This document shows, piece by piece, positions 1 to 6,128 of a stretch of DNA of 45,566 bases. This DNA is from an uncultured Bacteroides sp. (lineage in GTDB: Bacteria; Bacteroidota; Bacteroidia; Bacteroidales; Bacteroidaceae): the NCBI GenBank assembly GCA_900546355.1, contig URCM01000013.1:1-45566 (forward strand), given 5' to 3'. The notes beneath the pieces are model-generated. The model searched no databases and was not told where the DNA came from. It saw only the letters and a program-made list of their open reading frames with translations. The stretch's first letter is position 1. Each line of letters begins with the position of its first letter. Both the position numbers and the translations under genes were made by a program.

Positions 1-50
1 GATACATCAAGCCAAGAAAAACTTTTTGGAGAAATTCAAAACAGCTTCTT
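1..50. repeat. Dispersed intergenic repeat, copy A (cut by window edge)
   Basis: The first 49-50 bases match 36337-36385 at about 46 of 49 positions, and more loosely 36722-36766. The shared core includes GATACATCAAGCCAAG and AGAAATTCAAAACAG. The copy probably begins outside the window. It lies just upstream of the TPR regulator promoter. It looks like a family of short intergenic elements rather than a gene. Confidence 0.75.
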
Positions 51-116
51 AGTTTTTTTGAATTTTTGACATATCAATAGTCCGTTACAAAATTACCACT
101 CTTAAATAAATCTGTG

Positions 117-124
117 TATCTTTG
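117..124 (+). promoter_or_regulatory. Promoter -7 box for the TPR regulator
   Basis: TATCTTTG fits the Bacteroidetes housekeeping -7 consensus TAnnTTTG. No clear -33 TTG is present; the nearest is a TTA at 93-95 with a 21-base spacer. The box ends only 6 bases before the ATG at 131, so the transcript would start almost at the start codon, predicting a leaderless or nearly leaderless mRNA. Confidence 0.55.
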
Positions 125-130
125 TACCCG

Positions 131-1750
131 ATGAAACAACTGATACTGATTTGCCTCTGCTTGGCATTGCTCGTTTCCTGCCGCGATGGGAGCAAAAACG
201 ATTTGGCTTTGTTGCACGAAGCATCCCTACATACCGCACAACCCGACTCGGTACTGAACCTGCTCGGGCAGATAACCCGTCCCAACCGCTTGCGGGAAAA
301 GGCACAGGCAGACTATGCCTTGCTCTATACCGAAGCCCTGAACAAACAGAACCGGATAGGCACCAACGATTCGCTGATAAAGATTGCCATCGGCTATTAT
401 AGCAAACAGGCTCCCGGCATCCCGCTTGCCCAAAGCTATTTCCTCTTGGGGCGTATCTGTCAGCAACAGGGCAACGACATCCTTGCCTTGGAAACTGATT
501 TGCAGGCACTTGCCGCCCTGCCTTCACAAACATCAGACCGGATACGGATGCTGGTGAACTACGACTTGGGACGCCTATACCATAAAACCGGATTTTATCA
601 GGAAGCCTTGTTACACTATCGGGAAATGCAACACTATGTAGATGCGCACCCCGATACATTGGATAGTTACACCGTTGCATACAGTATGGGTAACGTCTTT
701 ATGATGCTGAACCAATATGACAGCACTTACCATTATTACCAGGGAGCGATTACGTTAGCCCGCCAATTAAAAAACAAATCTTACGAAAGGTATATTTTAA
801 GGCAATTACATCTACATGCCCGCTTGACAGGTAATCAAAAACAAGCCCAATGGTATGCAGAAGAAATCCGTATAACAACCGACCCTTATTTGAAAGCCGA
901 ATTATTTCAAGAATTGGAAAACACCGATTCGGCTTCCTTCTATTTTCTCAAGGCAACGAAAGACCCGCGTATCTCAGCCCGTGCTATGGCATTTTATAAT
1001 CTGTTCCAATTGCACCGGAAATCACGACCCGACCTGGCTTGCATCTATGTCGATTCTTTCCATATCTATAAAGATTCGCTTTACGCCTTGCGGCAAACCG
1101 ATAAAATAGAGAAACTGACCGCGCAATACCTGCAACAGATGAACCAGCAGAAGGCAGAAGCAGACCGACGTGAAAACGCCATCTACCTGTGGGGCGGTAT
1201 CGGCATTACGCTTTTGCTATGCGTCATCGTTATCATCCTGTTCGTCAAGCATCGGGAACGCCGCTACTTGCTATTGGAAAAACAATTGACCGCAAGCAAA
1301 CTGGAAAGCCTCAAGGAGTATGTAGCCATACAAGCCAAACAGGCTCCCGATAAATGGGAGCACTTCTATCGTCAAATCGAACAAATCGAAATCCGCGAAC
1401 TGATTCAGAAGTTTCAAGCGACGGTCTGGCATAAGCGTATAAACGCCTTGCAACGGGAAGACGCCCTGCCCTTTTCACCCAAAGAACGAAAGCTCCTCAC
1501 CAAAGACATCACGACAATATTCAGCCTATACGTCACACAGCTACAGACGGAAATACCCAACATCAAGAGCGTAGATATCATGTTCTGCCTGCTCTCCCTG
1601 ATGGGATACAGGTTAAGTGCCATCGCCTCCTGCTTAGGTAAAAAAGAACACAACCTCAGCATGCACAAGTATCGCTTGAAGCAGAAATTGGAAAAACGCA
1701 CGTTCGCTATCTTCTTCGAAAACACTGTTAATCAAAATGATAAAGAATAA
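131..1750 (+). CDS. TPR-repeat, membrane-anchored putative transcriptional regulator
   Basis: This 539-residue protein starts with a lipoprotein-like signal (hydrophobic stretch ending LLVSC). About 300 residues of TPR-like helical repeats follow, with recurring Y-x-LG and A-x-x-Y patterns. A single transmembrane helix lies near residues 351-372, then a charged coiled coil. The C-terminal region near residues 480-520 resembles a LuxR/sigma-4 helix-turn-helix (FCLLSLMGYRLSAIASCLG followed by a YRLKQKL helix). Bacteroidales encode many such TPR-TM-HTH proteins next to the genes they control. I chose ATG 131; a TTG at 122 overlaps the -7 box and would break the signal peptide. It lies 103 bp upstream of the peptide-export operon on the same strand, so a role as its regulator is inferred. 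The ligand is unknown. Confidence 0.75.
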   Translation: MKQLILICLCLALLVSCRDGSKNDLALLHEASLHTAQPDSVLNLLGQITRPNRLREKAQADYALLYTEALNKQNRIGTNDSLIKIAIGYYSKQAPGIPLAQSYFLLGRICQQQGNDILALETDLQALAALPSQTSDRIRMLVNYDLGRLYHKTGFYQEALLHYREMQHYVDAHPDTLDSYTVAYSMGNVFMMLNQYDSTYHYYQGAITLARQLKNKSYERYILRQLHLHARLTGNQKQAQWYAEEIRITTDPYLKAELFQELENTDSASFYFLKATKDPRISARAMAFYNLFQLHRKSRPDLACIYVDSFHIYKDSLYALRQTDKIEKLTAQYLQQMNQQKAEADRRENAIYLWGGIGITLLLCVIVIILFVKHRERRYLLLEKQLTASKLESLKEYVAIQAKQAPDKWEHFYRQIEQIEIRELIQKFQATVWHKRINALQREDALPFSPKERKLLTKDITTIFSLYVTQLQTEIPNIKSVDIMFCLLSLMGYRLSAIASCLGKKEHNLSMHKYRLKQKLEKRTFAIFFENTVNQNDKE

Positions 1751-1763
1751 CTGTGATAATTTC

Positions 1764-1778
1764 TGTGACATTGTCACA
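1764..1778. promoter_or_regulatory. 15-bp palindrome, candidate operator
   Basis: TGTGACA, one T, then TGTCACA form a perfect inverted repeat in the 103-bp gap between the regulator and the peptide operon. A further half-site TGTGA lies at 1752-1756 and a TGTAACA at 1784-1790. It may be an operator for the upstream HTH protein or another factor. No -7 box was recognised in this gap, so the operon promoter is not located. Confidence 0.4.
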
Positions 1779-1853
1779 CAATTTGTAACACCAAAAATTT
1801 GCTTGTTTTCATGCTTTTTCAGAACTTCGTGACAACAAAAAAACGAAAAGCTT

Positions 1854-2218
1854 ATGAAAACAACACTGATTACCTTATTATGTTTGCTGATAAGTATTTC
1901 TTTCTGCTTCGCTCAAGGTAAAGATGAAAAATACGAAAAGAAATTTATCAAGATGATAAAGAAAACCAACCTGTACTCAACTCCTTAACAGAACAACCCC
2001 GTGCTTTCCTTCATCAACCGTGGTTGTCCGTTTCGATGCCCGAAAGCCCAAAAGCGGTAGTTTCCGTCCAAAACCAGTTGAACGGAAGGATAGTCTACCA
2101 ACAGACTTATTTCCATACACAAGGCATGATGATTGACCTAAGCGGTGCGCCTGCAGGTACCTATCAATTGCGTATAGAAATAGACGGAACTGTTTATACC
2201 GGCACGTTCAGCTTGTAA
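1854..2218 (+). pseudogene. DUF3244-like small secreted protein, frameshifted
   Basis: ATG 1854 opens a frame encoding a clean signal peptide (MKTTLITLLCLLISISFCFAQ) that stops at 1986-1988 after 44 residues. The remainder continues in another frame, through EIYQDDKENQPVLNSL, to 2218. It ends in a beta-strand pattern typical of DUF3244 proteins (VSVQNQLNGRIVYQQT, then AGTYQLRIEIDG). Joining the halves needs one extra base, so a single-base loss in the A-rich stretch about 1926-1943 is the simplest explanation. I see no canonical -1 slippery heptamer. It sits 6 bp before the VKOR fusion gene and appears to be the first gene of the operon. A sequencing error cannot be excluded. Confidence 0.7.
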
Positions 2219-2224
2219 CGGAAT

Positions 2225-3727
2225 ATGGCAAAGACGGCAGACATCAGCTTGCTGCTTCACCGCTATCTGAAATTATTAACGGTGGAGATAAGCGGTTACA
2301 GCCTGTGCAAACTGCTAGATACACCGATGGGAACTACCCTGCGGGGCATCAGCGATGCGTTAGACCACTTGCACGTCAGGCACGATGTCTACCGCCTTCC
2401 TGTAACCTACTTGGAGCGGATAGAGCTGCCATTCTTAGCCGCACTGAAGAAAGGAGAATTTTGCTTGGTCCAACCGGAAGGAGAAGACCGGTATAAACTG
2501 GTCAATCCGCAAGGCAAGAAGATAACCGTCAGTAGTGAGCAACTGGCAACGGTATGGGAAGGCATTCTGCTCGTAGCGGAAAAGCCGGAACTTGCCTATC
2601 GCGAACCGCATTACCGCATCCGGCAAACCGTAGGGCAGGCAGACCGCTACAAAACCGTTGTGCTATCCAGTTGTGTAGCATTGCTCTACCTATGTACAGT
2701 GGGTGCCGATGGATGGTGGACGATGCTGTTCAAACTATTGACCTTAGCCGGACTGGCGGTAGGAATGATGATTGTGTACAAGGAGTCATATGCACACCGT
2801 TTCTTGCAACGTTTCTGCAAGATAGGCGAGGCGGTAGATTGCAACCGCATCCTCCATTCGCGGGCGGCTACCTTTGGCGGACTTATCAGTCTAGGCGAAC
2901 TGGCTACGGTGTATTACGCTACATTGGTTCTCTATACCTTAAACCGAGGCATGGAACCGGAAAGCATGGTTCATCTGACTGTACCGATAGCTGTAGGATT
3001 TACCTTGTTTTCGGTCATCTATCAGGCAGCGGTAGCACGCAAGTTCTGTATGCTCTGCATGGTGCTGAACGTAATTATTTGGCTACAGGCGGCAGTATGG
3101 GGATGCAGCCATCCCGCAATCAGGTTCTCCTTGCACGAAGCCCTGCTTTTCTTAGCAACCGGAGGCAGTTGCCTGACGGGATGGTATATAATAAAAGCCT
3201 TATTAACCGACCGGAAGCGTTACGAAGAAGGGCGTTTGCAGAAACAAGCCTTGCTGGGACATCCTGAATTGTTCGACCGATTGCTGGACTCCGGCGAAAC
3301 GATACCACAGGCGGCTAAGGGCATTACTTTAGCCAACGGAAAGGAAGGAGAAAAAACGGTGCAACTTGTCATTGGGCTTCACTGCGCGCATTGTGCCCAA
3401 AGCCGAAAAGACTGGATGCAACTGCCGGCACCGGTACATTTGCTATTCGCCGTAACGCCAGATAAACAGGAAGAAGCAAACGCAGCAGCCAAGCTCATCG
3501 CCTGTTACCTAAAACACGGATATGCAGCAACCATGGAACAGCTGCGTCAATGGTATGAAACGGAAACACTTCCGGACATACCGAAAACACCCGAAGCGGA
3601 AGCCTTGTTGCAACAACAAACCGCTTATTGCCGGCAACACCGCTTGACCCGAACACCGACTGTTATGATAAACGGCAAGCTATTGCCGGACATCTATACG
3701 ATAGAAGATTTACGCTATTTATTGTAG
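2225..3727 (+). CDS. C39-like / VKOR / thioredoxin fusion (disulfide-forming membrane enzyme)
   Basis: This 500-residue protein has three parts. Residues about 1-120 resemble a peptidase C39 fold (GYSLCKLLDTPMGTT, then a FCLVQ...YKLVNP strand pair) but lack the Q-x-D-C-G active-site motif and the catalytic His, so this part is probably only a binding domain. Residues about 140-310 form a multi-helix VKOR domain with the loop cysteines C198 and C206 (FCKIGEAVDC) and the CxxC active site C275-MLC278. Residues about 375-500 are a thioredoxin-like domain with C387-AHC390. VKOR-thioredoxin fusions oxidise cysteines in exported proteins using quinone. The cysteine-pair peptides directly downstream are the obvious substrates (inference). 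A diverged copy of its last 18 codons occurs at 5713-5769. Confidence 0.85.
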   Translation: MAKTADISLLLHRYLKLLTVEISGYSLCKLLDTPMGTTLRGISDALDHLHVRHDVYRLPVTYLERIELPFLAALKKGEFCLVQPEGEDRYKLVNPQGKKITVSSEQLATVWEGILLVAEKPELAYREPHYRIRQTVGQADRYKTVVLSSCVALLYLCTVGADGWWTMLFKLLTLAGLAVGMMIVYKESYAHRFLQRFCKIGEAVDCNRILHSRAATFGGLISLGELATVYYATLVLYTLNRGMEPESMVHLTVPIAVGFTLFSVIYQAAVARKFCMLCMVLNVIIWLQAAVWGCSHPAIRFSLHEALLFLATGGSCLTGWYIIKALLTDRKRYEEGRLQKQALLGHPELFDRLLDSGETIPQAAKGITLANGKEGEKTVQLVIGLHCAHCAQSRKDWMQLPAPVHLLFAVTPDKQEEANAAAKLIACYLKHGYAATMEQLRQWYETETLPDIPKTPEAEALLQQQTAYCRQHRLTRTPTVMINGKLLPDIYTIEDLRYLL

Positions 3728-3797
3728 CGTGCAACGATATTGTTTTACGTAGAACGAAAGCTCGGGCGATAAGGCTATAAAAGGTCGCAAGATGAAC
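3728..3797 (+). repeat. Conserved peptide-gene leader segment, copy 1
   Basis: This spacer between the VKOR stop codon and peptide 1 is almost identical to 5770-5840. Over 64-65 bases there are three substitutions and one extra A. It contains a possible hairpin GCGAT...GTCGC and an AAGG Shine-Dalgarno-like motif 7 bases before ATG 3792. It is better conserved than the coding sequence flanking it, which suggests a functional RNA leader. Confidence 0.75.
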
Positions 3798-3827
3798 TTA
3801 AATATTAACTTAAATTTTAAGACTAAA

Positions 3828-4007
3828 ATGAAAACAATTGAAGATTTAAAGGCATTCAGTCTGGACAAGAAACAGATGAATGAAGCAACTGGTGGTGCTA
3901 ATTCCGGTTGTGATTACGTAGTCGGCTTAGCAAACAAGCATGGCTCCAAATGGTCACAAGCCGAATTGGATGCATGGGCAGAATTATACGATATGAACTG
4001 TCTATGA
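3828..4007 (+). CDS. Double-glycine-leader peptide precursor 1
   Basis: This 59-residue precursor has a leader (MKTIEDLKAFSLDKKQMNEA then TGG) ending in Gly22-Gly23. Cleavage after GG would release a 36-residue core starting ANSGCDYVVG and ending DMNCL. The core has two cysteines, at core positions 5 and 35, and is acidic (about 5 Asp/Glu to 2 Lys). The leader resembles the GG-Bacteroidales natural product precursor family (TIGR04149-like). An in-frame ATG at 3792 would add 12 residues (MNLNINLNFKTK); it has the better Shine-Dalgarno spacing but is not needed for the leader. Operon context is VKOR fusion upstream and GLPGLI protein downstream, with the C39 exporter at 6981. Predicted secreted, disulfide-bonded peptide; activity unknown. 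Confidence 0.85.
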   Translation: MKTIEDLKAFSLDKKQMNEATGGANSGCDYVVGLANKHGSKWSQAELDAWAELYDMNCL

Positions 4008-4025
4008 TAATGCACTAATTTTTAT

Positions 4026-4058
4026 GTCCGAATGAAAATTATAACTTTTCATTCGGAC
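4026..4058 (+). terminator. 13-bp hairpin after peptide 1
   Basis: GTCCGAATGAAAA (4026-4038), a 7-base loop and TTTTCATTCGGAC (4046-4058) form a perfect stem followed by TTTCT. A matching hairpin of different sequence lies at 6065-6105 after peptide 2. It may act as a partial terminator or 3' stabiliser that raises peptide mRNA over the downstream transporter genes. Confidence 0.75.
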
Positions 4059-4090
4059 TTTCTAAAGCAATATCCAAACAAGAATACAAC

Positions 4091-4903
4091 ATGAAAATAG
4101 TTATTGTCACATTGTTGATTACCATTCCGACTTTATTATTTGCAGAAAAAAAGACAATAATAGAGCCAGCCATAATGGAATGCCAGTATGACCATATTAT
4201 CGTACAGGACACACTTAACCGTAGCCATGTGATGAAAGACCGGATGATTTTACGGATAGGGAAAAACGTCAGCCAATTCTATAGTTGGTACACCCTGCAA
4301 GGAGATTCCATGTGGACAGACCCAAGAGGAAGAAAGATTGCCGCAGAAAGAATTTTTGAAGCCTTACGTACACAGAATCATGAAAATATTATAGGTGAAC
4401 GTACAGACGGATATATCTATCATTCATATCCTCAAAAAGGAATCACCACAACTTACACTTCCCAAGGAGGGGAAGATATGAGAACCCCTGTTACATTTCT
4501 GTATTTTTCGGAAGAAACACCCCGTCAGGAATGGAAAATTCAGGATTCCGTTAAGCAAGTGTTGAGATATACTTGCCAGCTTGCTACCGCCCAGTTCAGA
4601 GGCAGATTGTGGTACGCTTGGTTTACGCCTGATATCCCTATTGATAACGGACCGTGGAAACTCAGCGGACTGCCCGGCTTGATAGTGGAAGCTTACGACA
4701 GCCAAAACTATTACTATTATACATTAACCGGCATTCAGACAAAAAAACTGCAACCCGTTACTTTCTACAATTATTGGGAAAAAGTATTCGAAAAAACCAC
4801 TCGACTTGATTACCTTAAAAAAGCGCATAAATCACAAATTAAATATGCTGACAAGTTTAGATATACAAACTACGATTTTTTAGAATTAGATTATCACCAG
4901 TAA
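4091..4903 (+). CDS. GLPGLI family protein 1
   Basis: This 270-residue protein has an N-terminal signal peptide (MKIVIVTLLITIPTLLFA) and the family-defining motif GLPGLI at residues 193-198, within GPWKLSGLPGLIVEAYDS. The GLPGLI family (TIGR01200) is Bacteroidetes-specific with no assigned biochemical role. Export to the periplasm or outer membrane is predicted. It starts 83 bp after peptide 1 and ends 13 bp before a second GLPGLI gene. It closely resembles GLPGLI protein 3 (6129-6956): both share MKDRMILRIGK and GDSMWTDPRGRKIA. It is therefore part of the duplicated unit. Pairing of one such protein with each peptide suggests a chaperone, anchoring, maturation or immunity role (inference). 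Confidence 0.85.
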   Translation: MKIVIVTLLITIPTLLFAEKKTIIEPAIMECQYDHIIVQDTLNRSHVMKDRMILRIGKNVSQFYSWYTLQGDSMWTDPRGRKIAAERIFEALRTQNHENIIGERTDGYIYHSYPQKGITTTYTSQGGEDMRTPVTFLYFSEETPRQEWKIQDSVKQVLRYTCQLATAQFRGRLWYAWFTPDIPIDNGPWKLSGLPGLIVEAYDSQNYYYYTLTGIQTKKLQPVTFYNYWEKVFEKTTRLDYLKKAHKSQIKYADKFRYTNYDFLELDYHQ

Positions 4904-4916
4904 AAAACTTATCAAT

Positions 4917-5699
4917 ATGAAACGAACAACTATTTTCTTCACCTTGCTGCTCTTCCTGCAAGCTGCACAAGCACAAATCGAAAGCATGATGCAAACCATC
5001 GAACCGGCTCTGTTAGAATGCCGGTACCAATGGATACAGAAAACAGATACATTAGGAACAGAAATTGCCGTAGACACCATGGTTTTACGCATCGGAAAGA
5101 ACGTAAGCCAATGCTATCCGCAATCCACTTTTTCAACGGACTCGTTAGTCAATACACCCAATGGAGGCGAAATCTTCATGCAACAAATGATGAACTTCAT
5201 GAGTAAAAAAGGACCACGACCGGGAACTAAAATCATCAACCGATATTATTATAAGAATTATCCTGACGGAAAGTTCAACACCTTTGCGCCTATACAAATA
5301 CCAGTACGGATAGAAGAAAACTATCAGAAACAGGCATGGGTCACCATAGCAGACAGCACGAAAACCGTCTTGGGCTATCCCTGCCAGCTTGCCATCTGCC
5401 ACTTCCAAGGAAGGGAATACAAAGCATGGTACACTACCGAAATTCCTTATCAAGAAGGGCCATGGAAGTTCAACGGACTGCCTGGACTGATTACCGAAGT
5501 GTATGACACGAAAAACCATTACCACTTCACACTGGTCAGCGTAAGAAAAGACCACCTTCCTCCGGTATGTTTCTATAAACTGAAAGCCGAATCTTTGTTG
5601 GAAGTTCCTAAAAAAGAACGCATTGCATTCTTGAAGGAATCGGCAAAAAGCAACAAACATCCCTTTGATTTTATGGAAACCGATTATCATAACTACTAA
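4917..5699 (+). CDS. GLPGLI family protein 2 (diverged paralogue)
   Basis: This 260-residue protein has a signal peptide (hydrophobic stretch ending AAQAQ) and GLPGLI at residues 187-192. It shares the skeleton of proteins 1 and 3 (IEPALLECRY, MVLRIGKNVSQ, GPWKFNGLPGLITEVYD) but is clearly more distant, so it predates the duplication that created those two. It lies 13 bp after GLPGLI 1. Directly after its stop comes the relic of the VKOR gene at 5704-5769, which marks a recombination junction. Function unknown; periplasmic or outer-membrane location predicted. Confidence 0.85.
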   Translation: MKRTTIFFTLLLFLQAAQAQIESMMQTIEPALLECRYQWIQKTDTLGTEIAVDTMVLRIGKNVSQCYPQSTFSTDSLVNTPNGGEIFMQQMMNFMSKKGPRPGTKIINRYYYKNYPDGKFNTFAPIQIPVRIEENYQKQAWVTIADSTKTVLGYPCQLAICHFQGREYKAWYTTEIPYQEGPWKFNGLPGLITEVYDTKNHYHFTLVSVRKDHLPPVCFYKLKAESLLEVPKKERIAFLKESAKSNKHPFDFMETDYHNY

Positions 5700-5703
5700 T
5701 AAT

Positions 5704-5769
5704 TGGCTTTTCAACAGCAAACTATTAGCAAATATCTATACAAAAGAAGATTTACGCTATTTATTGTAG
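5704..5769 (+). pseudogene. Relic of the VKOR/thioredoxin gene 3' end
   Basis: Read in frame, 5713-5769 gives NSKLLANIYTKEDLRYLL and a TAG stop. The intact gene at 3671-3727 ends NGKLLPDIYTIEDLRYLL and TAG. Fourteen of 18 residues match, and the following spacer is nearly identical too. The three codons before (WLF) may also belong, matching VMI. There is no start codon or upstream domain, so this is a non-functional scar. It shows that the second peptide unit arose by duplication of a segment beginning inside the VKOR gene. Confidence 0.85.
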
Positions 5770-5840
5770 CGTGCAACGATATTGTTTTACGTAGAACGAA
5801 AGCCCGGGCGACAAGGCTATAAAAAGGTCGCAAAATGAAC
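5770..5840 (+). repeat. Conserved peptide-gene leader segment, copy 2
   Basis: Near-identical to 3728-3797. Substitutions relative to copy 1 keep base pairing: GCGAC/GTCGC here versus GCGAT/GTCGC there (C-G to U-G), and GCCCGGGC here versus GCTCGGGC. The AAAGG before ATG 5835 lies at the edge of the predicted hairpin, so the structure could influence translation. Confidence 0.75.
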
Positions 5841-5873
5841 TTTATTTATAATTTTAAACTTAAAATTCCATGA
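5835..5873 (+). other. Possible 12-residue upstream ORF overlapping peptide 2 start
   Basis: The ATG at 5835 corresponds to ATG 3792 in copy 1 and has an AAGG 7-8 bases upstream. Here it encodes MNFIYNFKLKIP and stops at TGA 5871-5873, which overlaps the peptide 2 start codon as ATGA. In copy 1 the equivalent reading is in frame with the precursor. Translational coupling of the precursor to this uORF is plausible but unproven. Confidence 0.4.
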
Positions 5874-6052
5874 AGACATTAGAAGATTTAAAAACATTCT
5901 GTTTGGACAAAAAACAAATGAATGAAGCTACAGGTGGTGCCAATAATGGCTGTGACTATGTAATTGGTTATGCAAATGAACACATGGAGCATTGGACAGA
6001 TGCAGAAAAAGACCAATGGGCAAAAGAGTTATTTGATATGAATTGTCTATAG
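5870..6052 (+). CDS. Double-glycine-leader peptide precursor 2
   Basis: This 60-residue paralogue of the peptide at 3828 has a leader of the same length (MKTLEDLKTFCLDKKQMNEA then TGG, cleavage after residue 23). The 37-residue core starts ANNGCDYVIG and ends DMNCL. Core cysteines are at positions 5 and 36. The core is strongly acidic (8 Asp/Glu, 2 Lys), unlike typical cationic bacteriocins. The leader has an extra Cys at residue 11, absent in copy 1. Both ends of the core are conserved while the middle diverged and gained one residue. Likely secreted by the C39 exporter at 6981 and oxidised by the VKOR fusion. Confidence 0.85.
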   Translation: MKTLEDLKTFCLDKKQMNEATGGANNGCDYVIGYANEHMEHWTDAEKDQWAKELFDMNCL

Positions 6053-6064
6053 TACAAACTTTAT

Positions 6065-6105
6065 TAAATCTGAATGAGGATGTAACAATTCCTCATTCAG
6101 ATTTA
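6065..6105 (+). terminator. 16-bp hairpin after peptide 2
   Basis: Stem arms 6065-6080 and 6090-6105 pair without mismatch (core ATCTGAATGAGGA with TCCTCATTCAGAT) around a 9-base loop. Compared with 4026-4058, several stem positions differ but the partner bases change too, so pairing is preserved. Probable partial terminator or stabiliser. Confidence 0.75.
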
Positions 6106-6128
6106 TAAGATTTTAATCATATACCTCT

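Noticed and set aside
1764..1778. E. coli-type CRP site
   Set aside because: TGTGA and TCACA are spaced by 5, not 6, bases, and classical cAMP-CRP control is not a known feature of Bacteroidales; kept only as an unspecified palindrome.
1926..1946. Programmed -1 frameshift in the DUF3244-like gene
   Set aside because: No X-XXY-YYZ heptamer in the right frame and no obvious stimulatory structure; simple base loss explains it.
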